A stretch of 64,000 bases of DNA from Chaetorhynchus papuensis (Eukaryota; Chordata; Aves; Passeriformes; Rhipiduridae): assembly GCA_013396525.1 (NCBI GenBank), contig VWYX01000365.1, positions 62,001-126,000 of the forward strand. Direction: 5' to 3'. Below are positions 25,601 to 38,500 of this stretch, in pieces; position 1 is the first letter of the stretch, and the number at the start of each line of letters is the position of its first letter. Under the pieces are notes generated by a model, which saw nothing but the letters and a program-made list of their open reading frames with translations, did not search any database and had not been told where the DNA came from. The position numbers and the translations under genes are program-made.

Positions 25601-26393
25601 ATTCCTGTTCTCTTTTTCATAGAACCATGTCTCACATTCTGGAAGACCTGCACCATGTGGGTGGTGCTCTTAGGAAATTGCTGCCTGACTGGCACCAGTA
25701 TTTGGGATAAGAGGGGCTGGTGGGGGTTACGGGAGCGTGCACAGCCGTGCCCCCATGCCCTGGCATCGGGGGAGCCCCAATGGCCTCAGCCCATGGGGCA
25801 CAGCTCGTGCTCAGAGACAGCAGCTCCCTGTGGGACACGGGGCTGTCCCGCTGTCCCCTGGCTGGAGCACACAGCACCCTCAGTGCCACAGCCCTGGGAG
25901 TCACAGAGAGAAGGGCCCCATCTCCACAACTATCCTGGGGCAATAAAAATACCCAAACCCGCTGTCACTGGTTTGGAACTCACTCCCCACTCCCCTTCAC
26001 ACACCATTATCACTACAAGGTGCACAGGACAGACAGGCTGGAGACAGAAGAGCTTTTAAAATTTCACTCTATGCAGCCCATAGTAACATATTCTGTTACC
26101 AACATCCACCAACTCCTCAAGGATTCTTCCTGAGACTTCCAACCCAATTTAGCTCCACCATATGTCAGTGCTACTTGCTTCAGCACTGAATTTTCTCCAG
26201 TATTTCACTACAGCTAAAACACTCCTCTGTTATTCTGAATAAAATGAATAAAGGAAAAAATAACTGAATAACTGAAAAAAAACCAGTTTAAGAGGATGAT
26301 GGATCTGGAAGACAACCAAACTTAGCATCACCCTGTTGGACAGAGGGTAGGCAGCACACTCCCCTGGCTGTGAAAAGATTCAACATTTCATTT
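22685..26393. other. Intergenic, no gene recognised
   Basis: About 3.7 kb without recognisable exons or repeats. GC-rich frames at 22800-23560 and 25110-25580 show no domain, no bias toward synonymous third positions and no convincing splice context. A CT/GA-rich patch is near 24715-24725. Confidence 0.5.
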
Positions 26394-26712
26394 ATGGAAT
26401 CACAGAATCATGGAATGGTTTGGGTTAGAAAGAACCCCAAAGCCCACCCAGTGCCACCCCTGCCATGGCAGGGACACCTCCCACTGTCCCAGGCTGCTCC
26501 CAGCCCCAATGTCCAGCCTGGCCTTGGGCACTGCCAGGGATCCAGGGGCAGCCACAGCTGCTCTGGGCACCCTGGGCCAGGGCCTGCCCACCCTCCCAGG
26601 GAACAATTTCTCCCCAACATCCCATGTAAACCTACCTTCCTTCAGCCTAAGGCCGTTCCCCCTTGGCCTATTCAGTCCCATCTCCCTTAAAAACCCCTTC
26701 ATTTTTAAAGGG
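26394..26712 (-). repeat. CR1 LINE 3' end
   Basis: A double inverted tail (ggaatcacagaatcatgg) is followed by the subfamily blocks shared with 4340 and 61981. The left part is nearly identical to those copies. The right part (26610-26712) diverges. Confidence 0.9.
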
Positions 26713-27164
26713 TTTTGCTGAACACTTTTCCAAGCCAAAGCCTGGCAAGCAGAGCACCCCAAGGGTTTACTATGGCACTGCTGCTGGGATGTGCATTTCC
26801 TGCAGCAGCCAACAAGGAACGTAGAAGGGCTTGCTAATTCTGTTCATTTTTAACTCCTGAATTTGGCCCATATGGCCCTTTAATCCTTTGACCCTCTTGA
26901 AATCACACCCTGCTGTCAGCAAGATAAGAGTTAGGATAAAGGAGTCTTCATTCAAGCCTTCACTATCTAAAACTACAGAAGCTGCATCAAGGAAAAATGC
27001 CATTTCCTACATTTATGTGCATCCCACACAAATGGTTTGAGGGCTTCTCCTTGCAGCCGACCCAAACTGAGGGGAGACTCATCGGGATCCGCAGCTCCTC
27101 CCGAGGGGCAGCTCTGATCTCTGCTCTCTGGGACAGGGACAGGACCCAGGGCACGGCTGGAGCT
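26713..27164. other. Intergenic, no gene recognised
   Basis: Nothing that can be named was seen here. Confidence 0.5.
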
Positions 27165-27400
27165 GGACCAGGGGTTTTGGGATGGAGATCAGGGAAAGGT
27201 TCTTCCCCCAGAGGGTGCTGGGCACTGCCCAGGCTCCCCAGGGAATGGGCACGGCCCCGAGGCTGCCAGAGCTCCAGGAGCGTTTGGACAGCGCTGCCAG
27301 GGATGCCCAGGGTGGGATTTTGGGGTGTCTGGGCAGGGACAGGGGCTGGAATGGATGGTCCCTGTGGGTCCCAGCTCAGGATATTCTGGGATTCTGTGAA
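27165..27400 (+). repeat. CR1 LINE 3' end with tail
   Basis: The forward copy runs 'gagatcagggaaaggttctt', 'ccagagggtgctgggcactg', and 'ggctggaatggatggtccc', ending in 'atattctgggattctgtgaa'. Two related octamers at the end match the CR1 terminal repeat. Confidence 0.85.
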
Positions 27401-30400
27401 ATAAATGGGTGTTTCCCTAACAGGAGTGTTCACAGTGGAATTTAAACATTTCCTTTTCAAAGTGAAGTGTTTTTCTTTTCATCCTGCCTTAAGCATCCAC
27501 ATTAGTTTCATGCAGGAAGAAATACTTGAGGAATGAGTGCTATCCGTGCTGGCTGTGCCACAGTTCGCCCCTGGGGAAGGACTGAGAGCCCAGGAGCGCA
27601 GGACCTGCAGCCACACCTTGCCGAGGCACTGACTCACAGCTCCGCTGGGACACGTTTGTAACTTTTCTTCTCCAGAGGAAAACGCACAGGTAGCAATTAA
27701 AATCTGGGTGAGGCTGGACAAACCCATAAATGTTTGGAATTATTCCGAAGTTTTAATTGAAGCTGGAGAGCGGAGCAGCTACAGCGGAATGGGGATGAGA
27801 TTTTGACATTTAAGGAAGTGTCACTGAGAGAAATCTTGCTGTCACAGATATGACTCACCCACTGCTGTGCCTGACAGGTGCCTTCTCTGACTCCTGAGAT
27901 CAAGATAATTTCACTTTAATCTGACAGAAGCAGAGGGATGAGCAATGCCATTTATTTATAATACAAGCTCCCTTCAAAGGTGACTTGAAAATGAATATTT
28001 TGGGAGGATGTTCACAGTTCCTTGCTGCAGAGGTGTGAAAACAGCACAAAGGGCCCTCTCTGGATGGAAAGCACGGCACAGAGAAGCAACACCGACTGTC
28101 CCCAGAACAACGCCTGTTTAGGGAAGAGACACTGTGGTGGGGGAAGCTGGGAGACACTGGGAGACACCAACATCAGACAATGCAGCATGGGGCAAGGCAG
28201 AGATTTATTTGGTATTCATTACAGTAACAAATGACAAACACGTGGCTCCTGTTTTAACCTGAAACTACAGTGGCACACCTGGTTCCTTCCAACAGCGATT
28301 CCCGTTGGGAAAGAAGTGCACAGGACCTCTGCAACGCCGTGACCCAGCCCTGAAGCAAACTGGCAGGGACTGGGCTGGGCAGGACAGAGCCACCAGCCAC
28401 TTGTGTCAAAGGCAATAATAACCTGAAAGGCTGACTGCCATCAATCTGACTGGAAACAGGATGGAATTCCCAGCTCTCGGGCAAATAACCAGGAGGTGAT
28501 CTCCAAAGTTACCCTCAGCTACTCCCCGCTACTGCTCTATAGCGAGTTAGGAACAGCGAGTTAGGCACCAAACGAGATGTGATCCCTGGCAAAGCCATTT
28601 CCAAATCCACACCAGTGCCACTGTGGCTCCTCAGCCAGGGGCACCAGGCACCCATTCCCAAGATCCTCTGCAGGCAGCAACATTTCTGACACAATTCGAA
28701 CGTGATTTCTGTAGAACTGCTCCCAGAGTGCAGAGAAGCTGCCTGAAGTGTTGGGTTGGCTCTAGATCTTTCCTTATAAAGTCAGAGAGCAATTACTGGA
28801 TCATGGCACGAAGAACACAATAGAACAGACACTTTCTTCAGTCAGGAGGTGATTCAGCTATCAAAGAGACTCTTTTGTTTCTATTTTGGGGGAAAAAACC
28901 CATCACTGCTTTCAGATGTCTAAAGCTGACGTTGCCAGGGTTCTTCAGGGCTATCAGAGGCTGCAAAGGGCTCTGTGATCGCTCCCTTCTCCTCACACTC
29001 CGGCCTCTCTGACAGCCCTGTGGAACACCTGGAAACGGTACCTGAGGGTGAGCAGGACACGAACTGTGACTCACAGGGGACACTGTGCCTCTGCAGCCAG
29101 AAATAGAGAGCACAGCACGTGGCCTCATCCGTCCCCTCACCCGGAGCCATCCAGGACACATGCAGAGCGCCAGGAAAATGCTGTGCTGCTCCTTCCTGGA
29201 ACAGCTCCGCTCTCCAGAGCCACGGATCAGCTGGCGCCAGGCGGGCAGAGGGACACTGCACGGGACAGGCTGGTGACAGCGAGGAAGGTGACCGCAGCAC
29301 TGGTGCCTCAGGAGAGCAGCGAGGGAAAAGCTGAACCACGAGGTTTAGGACATTTGCCTGGACATGACAAAGGGACTTTCCTGAGGGGCTTGGATGCAAG
29401 GGCTCTTCGGAGCAGGAAAAGAGTCTGAATGCCATGCAAATCCAATACAACGCCAATATTTCAAAGAAAGTGGGGTCTGTGCTCAGGTGTGGGAGCAGGT
29501 ACCCGTGTAGGAACCACCAGAGTTTAACAAGGACTGACCCCAGTAAGGACTGAAGTCCGGGGTATCTTTATATACCATAGGGTATATACAGAGTAAAAAA
29601 CACAGGTTAAATTACTAAACACAGGGCTAATGAGGCAACCCACCAACTGCCAAACCACAGGTTTGCTCCGAAGTTTGGAACACTGACAAAAATTCCATGG
29701 GAAAAAAATCTGTTGTGCTTCTCACCTAAGAATAATCAGTTTTGATGCCAATTAGCATGTGATACGCATGTGGTTTTTATCTAATAATGAAATCTGACTC
29801 CGTGTGCCCACCAGCCATACTTCCCTTCAGGATAAACGCTCTTTCCATGGCTCGCCCCATGTTTTTTAAAACTACCCTTCCAGCACCCTCTGTTTTCAGA
29901 GCAGTAGCAGTGAGAGCCCCCTGGCAGAGCTAACCGGAGGATGGAAAACAGGCTGAGGAACAACGGCTGCGGCGCTGGGAGCACCTCCCACAGCATACGT
30001 GGGGGGCACGGAGCAGCTGGCCCGGCACGATCCTATTTCCAGAGCACATTTGGAAACTTCGCTCTCAGGAGCTTTTCTTGCTCAGTGTGGCAAGGGCAGA
30101 ACGTCACCTTCTTGTGAGTGCACAGCAGTGACCCACTGAACTGGGAACAGCCGCTGCTGACACCCTGTGCCTTAGTTCTGGGAATTCCACAAAAGCACCA
30201 GACCCACCCCCGTCCCCGGCTTGTGCAACACCCTCTCCCTGGGCCCCCCCAGCGCTCCCAGAGCTGAGCAGGGAAAGCTTTGCCAGCACTCCAGGGAAAG
30301 CTTTCCCAGCACTCCCACCTCAGAACCACCCCTGTCTGCCAGCCTGGGCAGCAGGAGAGGGGAATTCTGCCCCTGTGCCCCCGTGCCCAGCTGAGCCCCC

Positions 30401-30414
30401 ACCTGCAGAGCTGC
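27401..30414. other. Intergenic, no gene recognised
   Basis: A 17-base duplication (agcgagttaggaac) is near 28540-28572. A TATA-like stretch (tctttatatacc) is at 29564-29575, but no LTR borders could be defined around it. The 178-residue - strand frame at 28920-29456 has no recognisable family. Confidence 0.45.
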
Positions 30415-30682
30415 CCCAGCCCTGGCCCAGCACAGGAAGGACCTGGAGCTGCTGGAGCCAGGCACCAAATGATCAGAGGGATGGAGCAGCTCTGCTGGGA
30501 GGGAAGGCTGGGAGAGCTGGCGGGGCTCACCTGGGGAGGAGAAGCTTTGGGGTGGCCTCACTGTGGCCTCACAGGGCCTGAAGGGGCCAACAAGAAACAT
30601 GGAGAAAGACGATTTACAAGGGCCTGGAGTGCCAGGACAAGGGGGAAGGACTTCCCACTGCCAGAGGGCAGGGTTTAGGGGC
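30415..30682 (+). repeat. CR1 LINE fragment, 5' part of the 3' UTR
   Basis: The blocks 'cagcacaggaaggacctgg', 'agagggatggagcagctctg', and 'ggccaacaagaaacatgg' match the upstream half of the full copy at 52001-52482. The tail half is missing. Confidence 0.85.
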
Positions 30683-31489
30683 ATTCTTTGCCCTTAAAGA
30701 TGGCTCTCCTACAGCTACAGAGGAGACAGCCAAGAGACTAAGTAAAGAATTATTTAATTTAAACACTTGATACACAACACACAGCATAAGGAATAAACAC
30801 AAATCAAGTAATGAATTCATAAATGGGTGCAGATGTCATACCAAGAGATTAAATGAGAAAAGCTTGAGTCAAACACATTTCTGTATCTAAATTACCAAGA
30901 AAAGGCTGCAAGCCCAGAGCAGAAATGTCTGTGAGAGGAACCATCCTGAACTCAGGCAAGGGGCAGACTTCAGTCCTTCCACAGGAAAGTCCCAAGGAAC
31001 CTCCAGGTAAAATTCCATTCCATAACATAAAGACTCCCAGCAGAGAGCTTTACTTGTCCCTAACAAGACTCTTACTCTGTAAGAGGATGTTCTTCACTCA
31101 TCTGTGTTCAAGATCACAATTAACCATGTCCCTTCATGAACCACTTTCCTTGCATTTTTTACAACCAAGAGGATTCAGGAAACCAGCTCAGATTGAGACA
31201 GGACAATGCAGACCTCTTACCTTTCCAAGCACTTAGGCCTTCCCTAGAAGCAGTTGGGCTTTTAAAGTTCATTAAGTTGTACCACTTTCCGAGGGACTTA
31301 GAGATCCGGAATACAGCAACACAAGGGTTTTGGGGCAAACACAGAATTCATTTCGATTTCTTCCTGCTCTTTCAGACTTAGGGGCAGAAACTGCATCTTC
31401 ACAACTTCCAGTATCCACGCTTGGAAAAGAAGCAGTCAGTGTAAGAGGCCAAACTCAACGCAGCACCAGAATATTCAGTTTCTGAGGCA
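30683..31489. other. Intergenic, no gene recognised
   Basis: AT-richer DNA upstream of the PPP2R2D CpG island. No exon was recognised. Confidence 0.5.
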
Positions 31490-32549
31490 GGAGATCCGGG
31501 AAAGAGGCAGTCCCTGCACCCGGGGTTAAACACCGGCACCCCTGGAGCTCCAGGAGCGCAGTTACTGAGGGATCGCCCCCCGGCCGTGTTCCCCGATCCG
31601 ACCCCTGCCCCGTGCTGCAAGCCCGGCCACGCACAGCCCCAGGCACGGCCCCGGCTCGGGCTGGATCCCAGATCCGCCTCCTGCAGCTCCCCGAGCCGGG
31701 GCCGGTCCCTCCTGCCCTGCCCGGAGGCCTCGGGCTGAGACACGAGAGTCAGAGCAGCTCTCAGAAAATGCTTTCACTGAAAGGTGGTCGGGCCTTGGCA
31801 GGGGCTGCCCAGGGAGGTTTGGAGTCCCCACCCCTGGAGGTGTCCAGGGAAGGCCTGGAAGTGGCACTCAGGGCTCTGGGCTGGGGACAACGTGGGCATC
31901 GGGCACAGCTTGGACTCGATGATCCTGGAGGTCTTTTCCAATCTCAGTGACCCTGGGATTCTGTGATAAATCTGTCCCAGAGCAGCGCTGAGCCCCCTGA
32001 GCCCCCGCTACCCTCACCCCGACTCTGGCGCTCGCTGAGGGCGCAAACGAGTCAGAAGCACGTTCTTATTCTTTTTTTTTTTCCTCATCACATTTAACCC
32101 TTCAGGGAGCGGGCAGAAATAAAAAATAAATCGGGAGGCACAGCGTTATCTCCCCGCTGTGGCGGTCCCGCCCCGTCCCTTCACGTAGAGCCGCGTTTGG
32201 AGCGGCGCGTGTGGAGCCCCTGCTGCCGCCTGGGGAGCGCCTCCGCAGCCGCACCACCAAGACCACCACTTCTTCCTCATGCTCATCCTCTTGCTGCCGC
32301 TGCCCTGCACTCCCCGCATCCCGCCGGGACGGTGCCGGGACGGTGTCAGGATGGTACCGGGACGGTGCCGGGATCACCGCCCCGCTCGCTGCCCGGCCCG
32401 CCCTCCCTGAGGGGAGCCGGCGGTGACGTCACGGCCGGGCCGCCCGGCAATGGGCGCCATTTTGAAACCGCGAACCCTCCCGCGGCTCCGGGCGGCTCCG
32501 TCCCGCTCCCGGCCCCGCTCTCGGCCCCGCTCCCGCGGCTCCCCCCGCT
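31490..32549 (+). promoter_or_regulatory. PPP2R2D CpG island, promoter and 5' UTR
   Basis: A CpG-dense block begins near 31490, is interrupted by a CR1 copy at 31757-31968, and resumes at about 32150 through the start codon. A perfect cAMP-response palindrome TGACGTCA is at 32424-32431. A YY1-like element (gccattttg) follows at 32456-32464. A four-copy GC repeat (gggacggtgcc) lies at 32327-32372. No TATA box is seen, as expected for a CpG-island promoter. The transcription start is not determined but probably lies near 32440-32520. The start codon has G at -3 and G at +4, a strong Kozak context. Confidence 0.75.
31757..31968 (+). repeat. CR1 LINE 3' end with tail, inside the CpG island
   Basis: The forward copy runs 'actgaaaggtggtcgggcc', 'gcccagggaggtttggagtc', and 'ttggactcgatgatcctgg', ending in 'ctgggattctgtgat'. 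It lies about 450 bases upstream of the CRE. Confidence 0.88.
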
Positions 32550-32556
32550 ATGGCAG
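32550..32556 (+). CDS. PPP2R2D: PPP2R2D coding exon 1 (7 coding bases)
   Basis: Only ATGGCAG is coding (Met, Ala and the first base of Gly3), followed by the donor gtcggt. This tiny coding start is too short to appear as an open frame. It is supported by the exact fit to exon 2 and by the Met-Ala-Gly start typical of B55 proteins. Confidence 0.88.
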
Positions 32557-35500
32557 GTCGGTGTCCGCGCTCCGCCCTCGGCTCCGCGCTCGGCTCCGCG
32601 TTCGCGCCGGGATGGGCCGCGGGCCGGCTCCGTGTGGCCACGGGAGCCGGCCGCAGGCCGGGCCGCGCCGGGCGGCACCGGCGGGTGATGCGGGAGCGCG
32701 GCGGCCCCGAGGGGTCCGGGCCGGGGGTCGGCGCGGGGTCTCCTCTGTCCCTCTCTCTCTCACCGCCCTTTCTCCCTCCGCAGGAGTGGCGAGAGCTGGA
32801 GGCGACGGCGGCGGCAGCAACGAGGTGCAGTGGAGCTTCTTGCAGGTGAAGGGGGCGATCGACGAGGACGTGGCGGAAGGTGAGGGGAGCCTCGACACGC
32901 TGAGCCCTCCCGGGCGGCCGGGGGGCAGCGCCGCAGCATCCCCGGCCGTGCCGGGGGGTGTGTGCCATGACTAAGCGAGCTCCCACCCGTAGAGCATCAC
33001 AGAGCAGTCACGGCGCCTTCCTCCAGGTCTTTAGTGTGAATGCCAGAATCCCCAGATAGCTGGGGTTGGAGGGGACCTCTGGAGATCAGCCAGTTCAGGG
33101 CCCTGCCCAGGCAGGGTCACCTGGAGCCGGTGACACAGGAACGTGTCCAGGAGGGTTTGGGATGTCTCTGGACAGGGAGACTCCAGCCCCTCCCTGGGCA
33201 GCTGTTCCAGGACTCTGCCCCTCCGTGGAAAGAAGTTTTTTCTCATGTTGGGCTGGAACTTGTTGTGTTTTAGTTTCTGGCCGTTGCTCCTTGTCCTGTC
33301 TCTGGCAGCACTGAGCAGAGTCTGGCACCATCCTCTGACAGCCCTTGAGGATGTTTGTATGGATTGATGGATCCCCTCTCAGCCTCCCTTCTCCAGACTG
33401 ACCAGGCCCAGCTCCCACAGTGTCTCCTCGTCTCAGAGATGCTCCGGTCCCAAAAATCATCTCTGTGGCCTCCGCTGGACCCTCTCCAGTAGCTCCTTGA
33501 CTTTCTTGTCCTGAGGAGCCCAGAACTGGGCACAGTTCTGGGCTTAGGATAACTGTCTCAGTTCTGGGCTTGGGATAAAAGGTAACAACAGTGATACAAT
33601 ACAGGGAGAGGAAAAAAAGAAACACCAGTGGAGTCTGTCAGGCTTGTCAAGTTTCGCTCTGACGCACAGAGAGTGCAGCTCTGTCATTTGTGCTGCATTG
33701 AAAAGTGCAGTTTAAAGGGTTCCTGCAGCTGTGGAGAGATTTGATTCCCACTTGTTAACGTTTGGGAGCTATAAATAGGGATATTAAGCAGGGAAAAAGG
33801 GCACACCTTCACATTTCTCTGAAACCTTCCAAGCACGGCGTGTTTTGGACGGAGTAGAAAACAAAAAATGTTTTAACTGGGAAAAGTGTTTTCTGTAGTG
33901 TGCAGAACCAGGGTGGAGTTTTGCTTGATTCTGAAGAGAAAGTTCTTTTTTTGCCCCTAAATTTCCTATGTTCTAACTGTCCAGGCTGGCAACGCTCCTT
34001 TCTAAAGTGTGACTTGACTTGCAGCGCTGTTTGTGCTCAGCTTGGGTTTGGGATTTCTTTTTTTTTTTTTTTTCTGGATGCAGTAAATATTTTTCCTTGC
34101 TGCCTGCTAAGGGGAAATTATGCTGACAGTGTTTTCATTTTCGTGCCACTTGTTTGGCATTCCATTTAAAATAATGGCCATGGGAAGGATAGACTGGAAA
34201 ACTGCTAGAGAAACTAAAATCACTCTGTTGTTTTCTTCCTTTTCCCCCCTATTTTGTAGCTTGCTCTGAAGTTCCCAGAACTCTTGTAAAAATATAAGTA
34301 GCTTTATGTTTTTCACATGGTTCTTTTTCCTTGGATCTGTCACCTGTGTGACTAAAAGTCAGTTCTCCATGTGTAAAGGATATAGTCCTGGGGACATCTG
34401 GCTCCTGGGGGCACGTTGCTTCCCAGGTAATTCCTGAGCAGCATGGATTTGTGCAGAACAGGAAAAGTTCCAGGAATCATTCAGCACCTGGTTTTGCAAA
34501 ACTACCACTAAAGTTTCATTTTCCTATGGGAATACCAGAACTATTTATTTGTGACTTTTTGGTTTTATTTTGATTTGTGGCCTTTCCCCTCCTGTAACAT
34601 TTTGCCTTGAAATTGGAATTAAATATAAAAAATACACTGTTTATTTGCTAATAATTGCCCAAATTTAATTCATTAGTAAGAGTACAAATACATTGCTAGA
34701 TTTTGGGCCTCAGTTAGGGACATATTTACCTGTTACCATCTTTTGAATCCTCTCTTACCAAATTGCACATCTAAACCTGCTTGATGGGCAACTGTTGCCT
34801 TGAAAAAGCCTTCTAATTGCACGTAAGTTTTTGCAATGGTGGAGATTTGCCACTGCTTTCAATTTTTGGTCTGTTTTGTGAAAAATCGGCTCTCTAGGGG
34901 AGGAGGGCACCATGAAGTTGCTGTCCAGCCTATTCCATGCAGGCTGTTTTGCTGAATTTTCTTAGAGGTTTATTCAGGAGTTGAAACTGCTCGGCCAGGC
35001 AACTTTACCAGTAAATCCTTTCTTTTACAGTGCAGTTCTAACATACATTTTATATTCCATAGTTGTTTCTCAGGTGTCTGGCTTTAACAGAAGCACTGTG
35101 ACAAGTGGCTGTATTAGACTGGCAGCTGGATTTTTCTAACTGGGTCATTAATACAGAAAAATCACTGTCTCCTCTTTGTCTTGTCTGTGCATTGCCTTTC
35201 CTCAGTGAGTAATCCGTGACCTCTGGACAGGCTCTGTGTCACGAAAGAGAAGGGCACTGTTCAGTCTGACCCTTTCTGAAAGACCAGGATAATCCATCAC
35301 TTATTGAATATGGATTTTGTAAAGGATTGGATATGACTTTTCTAGAATGGCAAAGTTTAGTTGGATTCAAGGAAGGGGACTGAAGAATAAAACAGAGACT
35401 GGGTGAAAGATTTAGTATTGGGGATGGCAACAATCATAATTGATAAACAAAGCTAATTAAATACTGTGTTGTAATTTTGTTGTTAGCGTTAACCACGTGA

Positions 35501-38500
35501 CTCCAAAACTTGCACTGATTGCCCATGGAACTTGTAATTCTTGGGTTGCTTTTTTGTAGAAAGACCTTTCCAAATAGAGAATACAAATGCTGCTAGAGAC
35601 TTTATCACTTTCATGATTTCAGTGTTGAATTTGTTTTGTGTGTTCAAAATTGTCCTGTTTTGGGAGGCCCTTTTTTTTTGGCAAGTAAAATATAAATCTG
35701 TTTATTAAATAATGCGCAGATATGCCCAAATTCCCACGGGCCAGCTGTTCTGCATCTAATCCATGACCACTTCTGGGTGCAGTTCTGTATCTCCAGTTAA
35801 TGATCCAAGAAGTAAACTTTTTTTTTTTAATTCTCCGGATAGTGACTGGTGTTGATTGGCTGCCCTGACAAACTGAGAGATCCCTTGTTACCATCACTCA
35901 GCCAACTCTCCTTCTGCTTTTGCTGCCTGTTAGGTGCTGGGTCAGACACCTCACCAGTTTGCCAGGAAGCAGAACACAAGGAGCAAAGACAACCACAATC
36001 TAATAAAAATATATTAGCCTGTAATCCTGTACCTGTTTGAAAGTGCAGCTACAAGTGATTTAGAAATGTTCTTAGTCTTAAATTGTTTTTACAAATCAGT
36101 GGTTTAAAACATTCTTGTGTGGTTCAGGAACTCACTTGGCCTATTCTCACTGTTCTTAAAGGAAATTATGGCATGATTCTGTGCTTTTAAAAAAACAGTA
36201 GCAGCAGAAATGCAGCTCTGTGACATCTGGTTCAGTTGCATGTAAGGAGTTGCAGGATTGGTTGTTAGCTGTAAGCTTTAATACTGTCTTTTTTTCTGTA
36301 AGAACTGGAAGATAGGGGACTGATGACTACAGAGCCATGTTGTGCTCTGTGCTGTCACTGTAAATCCCTGGTTGTGCCTGGAGGTGACATTTGCTGTAGC
36401 AGTGGGGCAGAAGGTGGGCTGTAAGCTGGGGTTTGGGCTGGGTTTTTCCCTTGAAAGCCAGTGCTTTGCCATGAGCAGGACTTCAGATGCCTCTTTGCCC
36501 TCCCTGAAACCTTAGGGTTGCCCAGAGAAGCTGTGGCTGCCCCATCCCTGCAAGTGTCCAGGGCCAGCTTGGAGCATCCTGGGATGGTGGAAGGTGTCCC
36601 TGCCCATGGCACTAGGGTCCTGTAAGGTCCCTTCCAATCCAAACCAGGCTGGGATTCCATTATTATGTTTTGATGAAATATGAAGCTTTGGTAAGATGAG
36701 GTTTATGAATGGTGAAGAGTTTGAGTAAGCATGAGTATCAGTTGCAGATTTGTAAGTGGGAATTTGCAAAACAAAGCAATTTGAATAGTGGGAATACAGG
36801 AATTAGTGCAAGTGTATGAGCAGTGGGACTCACTGGATTTGTCCCTGCAGAAGGGCAGGCTGGGTGCAGAGGGAAAAGCTTAATGAAAAATGACAAAACC
36901 CACTATTTTTTTAAAGGAGGGGAAGGTGTGAAAGCTTCAAGTGAAAGGAAAATTTTATTTTCTTATCATGTTAAGACTTTTATGAACTCCTGATAGAAGT
37001 ACACCCAAAACCATCACAATGAGCTACTTAGAAAAAACTAACAATAGCATGAATTAATTAAATACACTTCTAGTAGGAGAAAGCTTACTGGAATTAGTCT
37101 TCCAAAGGTTAAAAAATAATACTGAGGCACAAAGATTTGCACAAAGAATACTGGATTATGTCACGAATCTTAGAAACAGCCTCCGTGATTTCTCACGGCT
37201 TGTGGGGAAGGCAGGGCAAGCTCTGCAGGCAGGAGGGGAGCACATCTGTGTAACTGAGCTCTGGCTTTGCTGCTCCCTTTTCCTGCCGTGCTCCCTTAAT
37301 GCTGGTCTTGCTTTCTTTGCACTGACACACGCAGACAGCTCCGTGCACTCCAAACTCAGAGAAGACAGCTTTCTTAGGATGTAATTCAGAGGACTTCAGT
37401 ATCAAGTCCCAGTCTGGTTCCATTGACAAGAAAACACAAATTTAGCTAGATGAGGGAATGGCACTCATCGTGTGCCATGAGCTGGAGCTCTGAGGTGCTT
37501 GGCTGGGGGTGCTGGGTGGGCTGGGAGCAGGCTGGGAGCAGGGTGGCACCTGGTGCTGCTGCCCGGGCACCCTGGTGCTGCTGCCCGGGCACCCTGGCGC
37601 AGCGCTCCCAGCAGAGCGGCCTGCACACGCCTCCAGGAGCCAAGTGGCTCGGCTCCAGGCATCCAGGACACACAGGAGCTGGCAGGCTTTCCCACAGAAC
37701 TCCAAACAAGATGTTTGGAGTTTGCCATGGTCTTGTCAGCAGCAGCACTGACCTCAAACAGCTTCTGCTTCCCGTCTGGCCAGTGCCCTGCTCATGCTTT
37801 ACCTTAAATCTGTTCCAAGGATTTAAATTAGTCCCAAAAGAAGAGTTATTTTGGACTAAGTTAAACCCTGCCGGGTGCCTAAAGGCAATTCAAGCCATTT
37901 TACAAGTGATTTGAGTATTAGGGCATAAAAAGTTGTTAGACCTTATGGATGTTTTAGGTTGGCAGAGTGTTCAGCGGTGTAAGCTGGGAGAGGTTTGGTC
38001 TGGGCAAAACTATACCCCTTTGGTTTATTCTCCTGATTTCTGGTACACCTCACTCCTGAGTTAACTCTTCAAAGAAATCCTAGAAGTGGATATGTAAAAA
38101 TTGAGTATATAAGGAGATATATTCTGAAAAATATGTGATTTTGAGTAACTTGTATGTATTTGTGTATTGTCAGGTGGTTATTGGCAGCTGTAAAGTTTAG
38201 CTCGTGTTTCAGTACAATTGTGATTTCTATCAGCTGTTAAGAAACAGCATTTTAGGAGCACTGACAGCACCAGTAGTTGGTCCCTCCCCGCTGCAGGGTG
38301 ACCCTCTCTGTTCCATTGGCTGTTGTGGCAGCTGAAGGGAACAGCCTTCCTTCACCTGGAAGCAAGTCAGTGACATGTACAGGGAGGGGGGAAAGGCTGA
38401 GGGGTGGGAGTGAGTGCTGGAGTCAGAATCCTGCAGTGGCTGCAATTGCAGCACTGCCTGCCTGTCCAGCACGAGGAGGGTGGGGAAGGATCTTTTGGGA

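Noticed and set aside
28920..29456. A 178-residue - strand frame
   Set aside because: It has no recognisable domain, and the opposite strand is also open over much of it. The composition is like other GC-rich shadows. A TATA-like site nearby could not be tied to LTR borders.
1..31400. Possible exons of TCERG1L, the gene expected on this side from human gene order
   Set aside because: No WW or FF domain sequence or other recognisable TCERG1L segment was found in either strand, so nothing is annotated.
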